From CAISIP01 sp038326025 (GTDB lineage Bacteria; Pseudomonadota; Gammaproteobacteria; Burkholderiales; Burkholderiaceae_C), in assembly GCA_038326025.1 (NCBI GenBank), contig JBBQJP010000004.1, positions 1 through 64,000 of the forward strand: DNA of 64,000 nt, read 5' to 3'. The position numbers and the translations under genes are program-made. Of this stretch, positions 9,233 to 18,018 are shown in pieces (positions within the stretch are counted from its first letter, which is position 1; each line of letters opens with the position of its first letter). A model generated the notes under the pieces. That model was not told the origin of the DNA and did no database searches. It worked only from the letters and a program-made list of their open reading frames with translations.

Positions 9233-10189
9233 ATGAACCAATTGCGCGCATTGCGGGTATTCGACAAGGTGGTTGCCGACGGCAGTTTTGCGGCGGCTGC
9301 GCGCGCCCTCGATCTGACGCCGCCGGTGGTGACGCGACTGGTGGCCGAACTCGAGTCGCATCTGGGTGTGCGCCTGCTTAACCGTACGACGCGTCGCGTG
9401 GCATTGACGCCGGCGGGTGTTGCCTATCTGGTCAGTGCGCGCCGGGTGCTTGCCGAGCTGGACGATGCCGACGCATTGGCTGGCACGTCCAGCCGACAGC
9501 CACGTGGCTTGTTGCGCGTCCTGTGTCCGCCAGCCTTTGCCGTGCACCAGCTGGCCCTGCATCTGCCGCGGTTTCGAGCCATGTACCCGCAGCTGGCGTT
9601 GGAGGTCTCGGCTATCGGGCCGGTCGTCGTGGCTGACGAACAGCATGATGTGTCCATCGTGTCGGTGGGGCAACAGGTTTTGCAGGGTGACTTCGTCGCG
9701 CGCAAGTTGGCGCGATCCACGTTCGTGATGTGCGCATCACCGGCTTACCTGGATCGGCGTGGCCGGCCCGGGGCACCAGAGGATTTGTTGACGCACGAGG
9801 GCCTGCTGCCTGCGGTGTCGGCTGTGCGACGCCAGTTGACGCTGTACCGCGACGACCCATCAGCAGGCGCAGATGTTGAACCGTCGCGGGTCGTCCAACT
9901 CCCGCTACCGCGTGCCGCGGTGTCGAGCGCGCAAATCGAGTTCTTACTCGCCGGCGCGGTCGCCGGCCTGGGCATCGCGGGCCTGCCTTCGTTTGCCGCC
10001 AGCGCCGGCCTGCGCGATGGTCTCCTGGAGCGGGTGTTGCCCCAGTGGCGTGGCAGCGCGCTGACGCTGTATGCAGCCATGCCCACGCGTCGACAGGTGC
10101 CGCTGCGCACGCGCCTGTTTTTTGACTTTCTGGTGGAGACCTTCGGCGGCTCAGACCGGGATCCCTGGCTCGACCCGCCGCCGGTCTGA
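9233..10189 (+). CDS. LysR family transcriptional regulator
   Basis: A 318-residue LysR regulator. The N-terminal winged helix (MNQLRALRVFDKVVADGSFAAAARAL, LESHLGVRLLNRTTRRV) is typical, followed by a LysR substrate-binding domain from about residue 90. It belongs to the subgroup with a short linker and LLRVLCPPAF opening the effector domain. It is divergent from the exported-protein gene and 170 bases upstream of an AhpD-like gene on its own strand. Either could be its target. Confidence 0.9.
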   Translation: MNQLRALRVFDKVVADGSFAAAARALDLTPPVVTRLVAELESHLGVRLLNRTTRRVALTPAGVAYLVSARRVLAELDDADALAGTSSRQPRGLLRVLCPPAFAVHQLALHLPRFRAMYPQLALEVSAIGPVVVADEQHDVSIVSVGQQVLQGDFVARKLARSTFVMCASPAYLDRRGRPGAPEDLLTHEGLLPAVSAVRRQLTLYRDDPSAGADVEPSRVVQLPLPRAAVSSAQIEFLLAGAVAGLGIAGLPSFAASAGLRDGLLERVLPQWRGSALTLYAAMPTRRQVPLRTRLFFDFLVETFGGSDRDPWLDPPPV

Positions 10190-10359
10190 AGTGCCGGATG
10201 GCGCGGCGCGATGTGCAGGCTGGGCAGCTGTTTGTTGCGTTTCGTGCAATGGTGTATTGGACGACGCGCGGATTCTCAGAGCGATCGAATTCCTGGACAG
10301 TGCATGTGTCCGCCGCAATTCCGTGGCGACATGACCTTCTACCCACCAGGAGTATCGCC

Positions 10360-10899
10360 ATGAGCCGCATCACCATCATCGACCATCACAACGCCAACGC
10401 CGAACAAAAAGCCCTGCTCGATGCCATCAAGTCCCAATTGGGCATGGTTCCCAATTTTCTGAAAGTGTTTGCGAACTCGCCCGTGGCGCTCAAGGCATTC
10501 CTGGGCCTGCACGGCGTGGCCAACGATGGTTCGCTGTCTGCCATGACGCGCGAAAGAATCGCTCTGGCTCTGGCGCAGCAGAATGGCTGCGAGTATTGCC
10601 TCTCCGCCCATACGGCGATCGGCCGCAAGACCGGCCTCACCGGCAGCGAAATGAGCGCCAACCGCGCTGGTGGCAGCGAAGACGCCAAAGCCGCCGTCGC
10701 CGTCAAGCTCGCGCGCAGCCTGTCCGAACACCGCGGTGAAATCACAAGCGCCGAACTGACCGAAGCGCGCAACGCCGGATACACCGATGCGGACATCGTT
10801 GAAATCATCACCCATGTCGGAATGAATCTGCTGACCAACATCATTGGCAAAGCGGGACGTATCGACATCGACTTTCCGAAAGTCGCGTTGAGCGCGTGA
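10360..10899 (+). CDS. AhpD-like / carboxymuconolactone decarboxylase family protein
   Basis: A 179-residue alpha-helical protein of the AhpD/CMD fold. The redox motif CEYCLSAH gives the C-x2-C-x3-H arrangement used by AhpD-type alkylhydroperoxidases, so peroxide-linked thiol chemistry is likely. The start is the ATG opening MSRITIIDHHNANAEQ, after CAGGAGTATCGCC; upstream in-frame sequence looks non-coding. A second copy of the same family is at 28809-29363. Confidence 0.88.
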   Translation: MSRITIIDHHNANAEQKALLDAIKSQLGMVPNFLKVFANSPVALKAFLGLHGVANDGSLSAMTRERIALALAQQNGCEYCLSAHTAIGRKTGLTGSEMSANRAGGSEDAKAAVAVKLARSLSEHRGEITSAELTEARNAGYTDADIVEIITHVGMNLLTNIIGKAGRIDIDFPKVALSA

Positions 10900-11015
10900 T
10901 GCAGGTGTCCCGGTTCGCCCCCGTCTGTGCCCGCAAGAATTCGGGCCTGTCGCGAGGCGTTCCGGCTCGACCATTTCAGCCCTGATCCGTTCACTTCTCG
11001 ATGGAGGTCCTCGCC

Positions 11016-12608
11016 ATGAGCCGCGCCTATTCCGATATCGCTTTTACCCCGACCGTACGTGCGGTCCAGACCCGCATGGGAAGTCGCTCGACCTATGAGC
11101 CACTGGACCATACGCACGAGCGGCGAAATTTGCTCGGTGTTGCAGAAGCGGCGTTCATCGAAGCGCGCGACGGGTTCTATCAGGCCACCGTCAGCGAGAC
11201 GGGCTGGCCCTACGTGCAGTTCCGCGGTGGGCCCTCCGGGTTTCTCAAAGTGCTTGATTCCGGCACCATTGCCTATGCCGATTTTCGTGGCAACGTGCAG
11301 TACATCAGCGTGGGCAATCTCCAGGGCAATAGCCGGGTGTCGATCATCCTGATGGACTACGCGAATCGCAGGCGCTTGAAGATCCTCGGCCGCGCAAGGC
11401 TGGTCCATGAAAGCGACGATCCGCAGCTGCTGGCCCGGCTGGAACTCGCCCACTACCGCGCGCGTGTCGAGCGCGCCGTCGTCATTGATGTCGATGCCTA
11501 TGACTGGAACTGTCCCCAGCACATCACCCCGCGCTACACCGCGGCAGAGGTGGAGGAGGTGGTCGCTCCATTACGCACCGAGATCGCGACGCTGACGGCC
11601 GCCAGGCAAACCTCGGACAAGCAGGCGCTGACGGACGATGTCTGGGGAAGCGGCGTGTTGCCACTGCGTATCAGCAGCGTCCGGGAATTGACACCGCGGG
11701 TGCGCGCGTATGTGTTGCGCGCGGCGGATGGATCCGAACTCCCGCCGGTTCAGGCTGGCGCCCATCTCGATGTGCCGGTCGTGTTGCCTTCGGGTGTCGT
11801 CAGTACGCGGCGGTATTCGATCACGTCATATTCGGCGCAGCGCCAGACCTACGAGATCGCGGTCTTGCGCGAAGCTGCGGGGCACGGTGGATCGGCCGCG
11901 GTACATGCCCGGTTCCAGGTCGGCCTGACGCTCCGTTGTGGCTTGCCTGGCAATAATTTCGTACTGCATGCCGATGCACGGCCAGCGCTGCTGATTGCCG
12001 GTGGCATCGGCATCACGCCGATCCAGGCTATGGCTTACCAGTTGCGAGCCAACGGTCGAAGTTTCGAGCTGCACTATGCCGCGCGTTCTGAGCGGGACGC
12101 GGCCTACCTGAGCGACTTGCGGGAGACGGTTGGCGCGCACCTGCACTTGCATGGAGGAGCGACGCATCCGCGCATGGATGTTGCCGCCGTCCTTGCGTTT
12201 GCCGCCAGTGATGCCGTGATCTATGTGTGTGGGCCCGCCGCGTTGATCGATGCGGTTCGCGTGGCAGCCGCAGCGGCGGGTATCGCCTCTGAAAGGGTTC
12301 GCTTCGAACGCTTCCTGGCCGATGCCAGACCGCGGCTGGACAAGCCGTTCAGTGTGTCGCTCGCGCGCAGCGGCAAACACGTCGAGGTGCCACAGGGGCA
12401 GACCATTCTCGATGCCATCGAAGCTGCCGGCGTGACGGCCGCCTCGGGTTGCCGCAATGGAAGCTGCGGCACTTGCCGGGTCAAGGTGCTCGGCGGCGAG
12501 CCGGATCACCGCGACATGGCGCTGAGTCCCGACGAGCGGGCCCTCGCGGGTCTGATGTGTATCTGCGTGTCGCGCGCCCGTACACCGAGCTTGACGCTCG
12601 ATTTGTAG
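11016..12608 (+). CDS. PNPOx-like / flavin reductase / 2Fe-2S ferredoxin fusion protein
   Basis: A 530-residue three-part redox protein. Residues about 40-190 form a pyridoxamine 5'-phosphate oxidase-like split barrel (FLKVLDSGTIAYADFRGN). Residues about 225-430 are a ferredoxin-NADP reductase-type module: RRYSIT at ~265 is the FAD-binding RxYS motif, GGIGITP at ~328 and VCGPAAL bind the nicotinamide cofactor. Residues about 445-530 are a plant-type 2Fe-2S domain with CRNGSCGTC and a last cysteine in LMCICVS. Electrons would run NAD(P)H to FAD to 2Fe-2S. ATG at 11016 has GGAGG eight bases upstream. The physiological acceptor is unknown. Confidence 0.88.
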   Translation: MSRAYSDIAFTPTVRAVQTRMGSRSTYEPLDHTHERRNLLGVAEAAFIEARDGFYQATVSETGWPYVQFRGGPSGFLKVLDSGTIAYADFRGNVQYISVGNLQGNSRVSIILMDYANRRRLKILGRARLVHESDDPQLLARLELAHYRARVERAVVIDVDAYDWNCPQHITPRYTAAEVEEVVAPLRTEIATLTAARQTSDKQALTDDVWGSGVLPLRISSVRELTPRVRAYVLRAADGSELPPVQAGAHLDVPVVLPSGVVSTRRYSITSYSAQRQTYEIAVLREAAGHGGSAAVHARFQVGLTLRCGLPGNNFVLHADARPALLIAGGIGITPIQAMAYQLRANGRSFELHYAARSERDAAYLSDLRETVGAHLHLHGGATHPRMDVAAVLAFAASDAVIYVCGPAALIDAVRVAAAAAGIASERVRFERFLADARPRLDKPFSVSLARSGKHVEVPQGQTILDAIEAAGVTAASGCRNGSCGTCRVKVLGGEPDHRDMALSPDERALAGLMCICVSRARTPSLTLDL

Positions 12609-12609
12609 G

Positions 12610-12628
12610 CGCCTGCGGGTCGCAGGCG
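12610..12628 (+). terminator. Candidate rho-independent terminator
   Basis: An 8-bp perfect stem (CGCCTGCG / CGCAGGCG) with a GGT loop starts just after the fusion gene's stop codon and is followed by GGCCGGTTTT. The U-tract is short, so this is a moderate candidate. Confidence 0.5.
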
Positions 12629-12707
12629 GGCCGGTTTTGCGCGACCGCGAGACTAAAATCTTCGGGGAAATCCCGCCCGACCGACCGTTTTTGACATAGG
12701 GAACCAC

Positions 12708-13607
12708 GTGGACCAGTTGCATCTGATGAAGGCCTTTGTTGCTGTCGTGGATGCCAATGGTTTTGCCGGTGGAGCGCGGGCGCTGAACATGTCGCCGCCA
12801 AGTGTTACGCGCGCCGTCAACGAGTTGGAGTCGCAGTTGGGTGTGCGCCTGCTCTACCGGACCACGCGTGTGGTGCGGGTCACCGAACCCGGGGCCCGTT
12901 ATGCCGAAGACTGCCGGCGCATCCTGGCTGATCTCGCTGTCGCTGATGCCGCCGTTGCGGGCCAACACAGCTCACCGACCGGTCGGCTGACGTTGACGGC
13001 GCCGGTGCTTTTCGGTGCGCGATACGTCACGCCCATCGTCACCGAGTATCTGCAACGGTATCCCGATGTCAGTGCCGAATGTTTTTACCTGGATCGCGTG
13101 GTGAACATGATGGAAGAAGGCATCGATATCGCGGTGCGTATCGGCGAACTGCCCGATTCGTCCATGCAGGCACTGCGCGTGGGGCGCGTGCGCCGCGTCA
13201 TATGTGGTTCGCCCCGCTATCTTGAGCAGCACGGCATTCCGAACATGCCTGATGACTTGCAGCAACACGAAATCATCTCGGCCAGCTCGGTCTCGCCGGG
13301 CGCCGAATGGCGATTGGTGCAGGGCGCCAGGCCATGTGTCGTCAAGTTGAAGCCCCGTCTGATCTCCTCCAGCAACGATGCGGCTTTGGTTGCAGCCGTT
13401 GCAGGGTTCGGTCTGACGCGGTTGTTGTCGTACCAGGTTGCCGACCATTTGCGCGACGGGAAACTCAAGGTCGTCCTTGAAGATTGCGAGCCTTCGGCCT
13501 TGCCCGTGCATCTGGTGCATCGGGAAGGGCGCCATGCGTCGCGCAAGGCCCGCGCGTTCCTGGACCTGGCCGTCGAGCGTCTGCGCGCCAACCCTGCACT
13601 GAATTGA
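12708..13607 (+). CDS. LysR family transcriptional regulator (GTG start)
   Basis: A 299-residue LysR regulator of the AaeR/DmlR-like type with a single full-length effector domain. HTH: MDQLHLMKAFVAVVDANGFAG, then LESQLGVRLLYRTTRVVRV. The effector domain begins GRLTLTAPVLFGARYVTPIV. The GTG start follows ATAGGGAACCAC and is the first codon of the conserved domain. A DUF1348 gene follows 46 bases later. Confidence 0.9.
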   Translation: MDQLHLMKAFVAVVDANGFAGGARALNMSPPSVTRAVNELESQLGVRLLYRTTRVVRVTEPGARYAEDCRRILADLAVADAAVAGQHSSPTGRLTLTAPVLFGARYVTPIVTEYLQRYPDVSAECFYLDRVVNMMEEGIDIAVRIGELPDSSMQALRVGRVRRVICGSPRYLEQHGIPNMPDDLQQHEIISASSVSPGAEWRLVQGARPCVVKLKPRLISSSNDAALVAAVAGFGLTRLLSYQVADHLRDGKLKVVLEDCEPSALPVHLVHREGRHASRKARAFLDLAVERLRANPALN

Positions 13608-13653
13608 AGCTCGGCACGACGAACCATGTTCTTGAATAATTGAAGGACTCCTC

Positions 13654-14148
13654 ATGACCCCCGCTGCCGAAGCACCTCGCCTACCCGTGCCGCCCTTTAC
13701 ACGCGAAGTGGCCATTCAGAAGGTCCGCCTCGCCGAGGACGCCTGGAACAGCCGCGACCCGCAGCGGGTCGCACTGGCCTATACGACGGACAGCATTTGG
13801 CGCAACCGGGCCGAGTTCCTTCGCGGTCGCGCCGACATAGTGGCCATGTTGCAGCGCAAGTGGACCCGCGAACTGGACTATCGCTTGATCAAGGAACTAT
13901 GGGCATTCGATACCCATCGCATCGCCGTGCGATTCGCGTACGAGTGGCACGACGATGCAGCCAACTGGTTTCGTTCCCATGGCAACGAGAACTGGGAGTT
14001 CGATGCTCATGGCTTCATGGCCTTTCGCTACGCCAGCATCAACGATCAGCCTATTCGGGAACAAGAGCGCAAGTTTCACTGGCCCCTGGGTCGTCGGCCC
14101 GATGATCACCCAGGGTTGACTGCCTCCGGCGCAGGGTTTGCTGCATAG
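13654..14148 (+). CDS. DUF1348 / NTF2-like (SnoaL-fold) protein
   Basis: A 164-residue protein of the DUF1348 group within the NTF2/SnoaL fold. Conserved stretches are AEDAWNSRDPQRVALAYT, SIWRNRAEFLRGRADIVAML, IAVRFAYEWHDDA and HGNENWEFDAHGFM. Family members are cytosolic and of unproven function, often near redox genes regulated by LysR or TetR proteins. ATG with GAAGGACT upstream. Likely co-transcribed with the LysR gene before it. Confidence 0.87.
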   Translation: MTPAAEAPRLPVPPFTREVAIQKVRLAEDAWNSRDPQRVALAYTTDSIWRNRAEFLRGRADIVAMLQRKWTRELDYRLIKELWAFDTHRIAVRFAYEWHDDAANWFRSHGNENWEFDAHGFMAFRYASINDQPIREQERKFHWPLGRRPDDHPGLTASGAGFAA

Positions 14149-14182
14149 ACGTCGCCCATCCCGCCGGCCCGTTTTCAGGGGA

Positions 14183-14989
14183 TCACGGTCGCGCAGTGCC
14201 CGGCCACAAGCCAAGCCCGGGCAGCCGCAGCCGCGCATCGTTCACATCGACGCCGAAACCCAGCCCCAGCAGGTTGATTTCCAGGCCTTCCTCGCGCGCC
14301 ACCGTCACGCCGGCCAGGCCGGCCAGCGAGACCTGCCAGCCGGTGCCGCTGGGCGCTCGGGCCCACAGCGTCGTGGGCCCTAGGTAGTCTTTGCCGATGG
14401 CGGTGGGTGGCAGGTCCAGACCCAGTTCGGGTACTTCGCGCGCCACATAGGCGACAAAGGTGTTGCTGTTCGGGCCCGGCCAGAGCCGGTACTGGCGGTT
14501 CCACGGATAAGCGGTGACGGCAGCTTCGATGCGGTCGATCATGGCCTGCGCCGCCGGTCCCCGGTGTTCGACCAGCAACTGCGGCGCAGCGCCGAACCAG
14601 TGCACATCAGGGGTGCGGGTGTCGGATGCCACCACTGCATCACCGCCGCGGTAGGCGCGCCAGCCGATCTTCTGATAGGTGGTGTAGCTATCGGCATCAA
14701 AGCGTTTGACGGCGATCCACGGATGGATGCCGAAGGCCCCGCGCCAGCGCACTGTGCGCGCGCCATAGACCTGCACCACCGCCTCGCGCACGACGGCCGG
14801 ATCGGGCGCCTGGCCGCTGCTGTCGCGACGCGTCTGATGCCACGGCGTGCGCAGGTCGACGTCGCCAAATGCCAGCACGCCGAACGGGCCCATCAACAGC
14901 AGCAAGATCAGACCTGCGAGCACGGCGGGCCAACGGGCCCAGCGGAACCGGCCCGGGATTTTGGGGGAATGCGGGGAGGGCAGGGACAT
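14183..14989 (-). CDS. DUF3750 membrane-anchored protein
   Basis: A 268-residue protein matching DUF3750. One N-terminal membrane segment (LAGLILLLLMGPFGVLAF, about residues 25-42) leaves the rest outside the cytoplasm. Conserved parts are VQVYGARTVRWRGAFGIHPWIAVK and RLWPGPNSNTFVAYVAREVPELGLDLPPTAIG. The Asn-Ser-Asn-Thr-Phe element suggests an enzyme active loop, but the role is unknown. It is divergent from an EamA transporter. Confidence 0.85.
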   Translation of the reverse strand: MSLPSPHSPKIPGRFRWARWPAVLAGLILLLLMGPFGVLAFGDVDLRTPWHQTRRDSSGQAPDPAVVREAVVQVYGARTVRWRGAFGIHPWIAVKRFDADSYTTYQKIGWRAYRGGDAVVASDTRTPDVHWFGAAPQLLVEHRGPAAQAMIDRIEAAVTAYPWNRQYRLWPGPNSNTFVAYVAREVPELGLDLPPTAIGKDYLGPTTLWARAPSGTGWQVSLAGLAGVTVAREEGLEINLLGLGFGVDVNDARLRLPGLGLWPGTARP

Positions 14990-15096
14990 CAGGTCATTCT
15001 GGCACCGCCAGAGCGGCGCGCGTTGCCACCTGCCGAAAGCCCGACAACCGGGCTTGCCCATGGCGGCCGGGGTCAGGCGCGCACGGATAATGCCGC

Positions 15097-15996
15097 GTGC
15101 TTAAAGTCCCGTCTTCCCTGCTGCCGGCGGCCATTGCCGCACTGATCAACGCCACCGTTTGGGGCCTGGCCTGGATTCCACTGAAGTGGCTCGAAGCCCA
15201 TGGTGTGGGCACCCTGTGGACGACCCTGTTCATCTTTTCCGCCTGCACGCTGGCCGTGCTGGTGGTGCGACCTGGCGCCGTGAAACGCAGCCTGGTCTCG
15301 CCGCAGTTGCTTTGGCTCATGCTGGCATCGGGGCTGACCAATGTCTGCTTCAACGTGGCGTTGGCCACCGGCGACGTGGTGCGCTCGGTGCTGCTGTTCT
15401 ACCTGATGCCGATGTGGGTGGTGGTGCTGGCGCGTTGGCTGCTGCATGAAGCCGTTACCGCATCGGCCCTGGGTCGCATCGCGCTGGCCTTGACCGGAGC
15501 CATGCTGGTGCTGGGCGAGGGCCGCCTGGTGCTGCCTGTGCCGTCGTCCGCGGCCGACTGGCTGGCCGTCGTGGCCGGTTTCTGCTTTGGCCTGAACAAT
15601 GTGTTGCTGCGCCGGTTTGCCAACCTGTCCGACGATGTGCGCAGTCTGGCGATGTTCTCGGGCGCGGTGTTCTGCGCGCCGATCGCGTTGCTGGTGCTGG
15701 CCCTGATCGGGCAAGCACCTGCACTGACGCTGCAGGGGTCAACCTGGCTGGTGCTGGGGCTGTTCGCGCTGGCGGTTCTGGTGGGCAATCTGGCCTTGCA
15801 ATATGGCGCCACGCGGCTGCGCGCCAATGTGTTGTCGGTGTTGATGCTCGCCGAGATCCTGGTGGCCAGCGTGTCGGCCTGGTGGGCGGGAAGCGCGGTC
15901 ATGTCGGGCACCACGATTGCGGGTGGCCTGTTGATCGTCAGCGCCAGTTTGTTGGCCATCCTCACACGGGGCCCGACACCGCAGCCCACACATTGA
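15097..15996 (+). CDS. EamA/DMT family transporter (GTG start)
   Basis: A 299-residue drug/metabolite-type transporter with ten predicted membrane segments in two EamA repeats. N-terminal repeat: AAIAALINATVWGLAWIPLKWLEAHG. Second repeat begins near ADWLAVVAGFCFGLNNVLLRR. The cargo is unknown; family members export amino acids or small metabolites. The GTG at 15097 is the only start that keeps the first helix, and lies 107 bases from the divergent DUF3750 start. Confidence 0.88.
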   Translation: MLKVPSSLLPAAIAALINATVWGLAWIPLKWLEAHGVGTLWTTLFIFSACTLAVLVVRPGAVKRSLVSPQLLWLMLASGLTNVCFNVALATGDVVRSVLLFYLMPMWVVVLARWLLHEAVTASALGRIALALTGAMLVLGEGRLVLPVPSSAADWLAVVAGFCFGLNNVLLRRFANLSDDVRSLAMFSGAVFCAPIALLVLALIGQAPALTLQGSTWLVLGLFALAVLVGNLALQYGATRLRANVLSVLMLAEILVASVSAWWAGSAVMSGTTIAGGLLIVSASLLAILTRGPTPQPTH

Positions 15997-16040
15997 GTGG
16001 CGAATCGGCCCGCAGCGTCAGGCCACAAACCATCGGCGGG

Positions 16041-16739
16041 TCACCAGGCAATCGGCTGGCCCCGGTAGTCGATGAAATGCGCACGGCCGGTGGCGGGCAA
16101 GCCGTCTAGCGCTGCCAGCATCTGACTTGCAGAATCCTGCGGGTCGAGCCCATCGGCGCCGACAAATGGGTGGCTGAGCCGTGACCGCACGGTGCCCGGT
16201 TGCAGCGCCGCGACCACCGCCAGCGGCCGGCGCCGATGAATCTCGATGGCAGCCGTCTGCAACACCATGTTCAGTGCCGCCTTGGACGCGCGGTAGCCGT
16301 ACCAGCCGCCCTTGCGGTTGTCCTCGATGCTGCCCACGCGTGCTGAAAGCTTGGCCCAGATCACCCGTTCGCCGCTGGCGAGCAGCGGCACGAAGTGCTT
16401 GAGCAGCAGGGCCGGTCCGATGGCGTTGACCTGCATTGCCCGCATCAACATGACGCTGTCGAGTTCGTCCAGGCGCTTCTCGGGGCCGCGGCCGTCGATG
16501 ACCAGCGCGCCGGTGGCGTCCAGAATCAGGTGAAAGGGTCCCTTGTCGGCCATGGACGACGCGGCCTGTTGCAGGCTGGCGTCGTCCTCCAGCACCAGGG
16601 ACGGCTCGCCCGTGCGCGACAGGCCGATGGCCGAGTCGCAACGTTCGTCGTGCTGCAACTGTTGCAACCAGGCCTGGCCGATCGCGCCGCTGGCGCCGAG
16701 CACCAGGGCGCGGTAGCCGTCAACGAGGGTGTTCATCAT
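16041..16739 (-). CDS. SDR family NAD(P)-dependent oxidoreductase
   Basis: A short-chain dehydrogenase of about 232 residues. Nucleotide-binding motif GASGAIGQAW near residue 15; catalytic tyrosine and lysine in YGYRASKAALNMV; the usual catalytic serine region is KLSARVGSI. It resembles the CsgA/C-factor-like SDR subgroup of short enzymes. Two adjacent in-frame ATGs (16739 and 16736) are both possible starts. The gene converges on the EamA transporter and is divergent from the epoxide hydrolase. Confidence 0.87.
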   Translation of the reverse strand: MMNTLVDGYRALVLGASGAIGQAWLQQLQHDERCDSAIGLSRTGEPSLVLEDDASLQQAASSMADKGPFHLILDATGALVIDGRGPEKRLDELDSVMLMRAMQVNAIGPALLLKHFVPLLASGERVIWAKLSARVGSIEDNRKGGWYGYRASKAALNMVLQTAAIEIHRRRPLAVVAALQPGTVRSRLSHPFVGADGLDPQDSASQMLAALDGLPATGRAHFIDYRGQPIAW

Positions 16740-16847
16740 GGCGTCATGATGCCCGGGCATGCTGACTGCTGCAAAACGCCCGGGTTGCGACCGCTTGCAT
16801 CGTGGTGGTATCTTGGTGTGTCTGCCGACGCCATCCATGCAACCACC

Positions 16848-17807
16848 ATGACCGCAACCTTGCTCGAACATCTGCAACTCGACGACATCCGCATGCGGGT
16901 GGCCAGTCAGGGTAGCGGGCCGCTGGTGCTGTTCTGCCATGGCTGGCCCGAGAGCTGGTATTCATGGCGCCACCAGATGGCCGCGGTGGCAGCCGCCGGT
17001 TATCGCGCTGTGGCGCCGGATATGCGCGGTTATGGCGGAACCGATGCACCGCAGGATCAGAACAAGTATTCGCTGCTGCATCTGGTCGGCGACATGGTCG
17101 CCCTGCTCAAGGCGCTGGGCGAAACACAGGCGGTGGTGGTCGGCCATGACTGGGGCGCGCCGGTGGCCTGGCATGCGGCCTTGTTGCGGCCGGACCTGTT
17201 TCGCGCGGTGGTCGGGATGAGCGTGCCGTATGCGCCGCCCTCGAAGGTCGACCTTGTCGGCGCGCTGGAAAAACAGGGCATACAGGACTTCTACATCCAG
17301 TATTTCCAGACTCCGGGCGTGGCTGAGGCCGAGTTCGAGCGTGATGTGTCGGCATCAATCCGGCGCATCCATTTCAGTGGCTCGGGCGATGCGCCGGAGC
17401 AGGCCAGTTTCGGCCTGTTGGCGCCGGGTACGGGTTTTTTGGCCAACACCATCGATCCGCCAAGTCTGCCGCCCTGGATGGGCGAGGACGACGTGGCGTA
17501 TTACGCCGGCGAGTTCGGCCGCACCGGTTTTCGCGGCGGGCTCAACTGGTACCGCTGTCTGCGCCTGAATTCCGGGCTGCTGGCCCCGTGGCGCGGCGCG
17601 CCAATCCACCAGCCGTCGATGTTCATCGCGGGCGCGCGCGACGGCGTATTGCAGTTTCCGGCTTCAAAGGCGCAAATCGACCGCTACGCCAGAACCTTGC
17701 CGGGCTTGCGTGGATGCCACATCCTCGAGGGCGCGGGGCACTGGATCCAGCGCGAACGGGCGGATGCCGTGAATGCGCTGTTGCTCGCGTTCCTGCGCGG
17801 CTTGTGA
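16848..17807 (+). CDS. Epoxide hydrolase-like alpha/beta hydrolase
   Basis: A 319-residue alpha/beta hydrolase of the soluble epoxide hydrolase group. HGWPESWYSWR gives the oxyanion-hole HGxP motif, GHDWGAPVAW carries the nucleophilic aspartate, NWYR in the lid has a tyrosine typical of epoxide hydrolases, and GAGHWIQRE has the catalytic histidine. An aspartate nucleophile plus lid tyrosine fits epoxide opening better than esterase activity; haloacetate or haloalkane dehalogenases are close relatives. The start is the ATG opening MTATLLEHL, well downstream of the open frame's upper limit. Confidence 0.87.
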   Translation: MTATLLEHLQLDDIRMRVASQGSGPLVLFCHGWPESWYSWRHQMAAVAAAGYRAVAPDMRGYGGTDAPQDQNKYSLLHLVGDMVALLKALGETQAVVVGHDWGAPVAWHAALLRPDLFRAVVGMSVPYAPPSKVDLVGALEKQGIQDFYIQYFQTPGVAEAEFERDVSASIRRIHFSGSGDAPEQASFGLLAPGTGFLANTIDPPSLPPWMGEDDVAYYAGEFGRTGFRGGLNWYRCLRLNSGLLAPWRGAPIHQPSMFIAGARDGVLQFPASKAQIDRYARTLPGLRGCHILEGAGHWIQRERADAVNALLLAFLRGL

Positions 17808-18018
17808 CGGCCACCGGGCCTGTGCGCATCAGGTGTGGTTTTCTTGCCCACCCGCCCCGCCCAATGAGGGGGCGGCGGCCTTATCGACTTAAACTCGGAC
17901 TTGACAACTCCGGCGCAGACCGGCTGGGTCGGGACAAGTCAGGGAATCAGCCAACAGACGGAGCCAATCCCATCGGGAACCTTCACGCTCACGTGATGGG
18001 TGCCGACCCAGGAACTAC

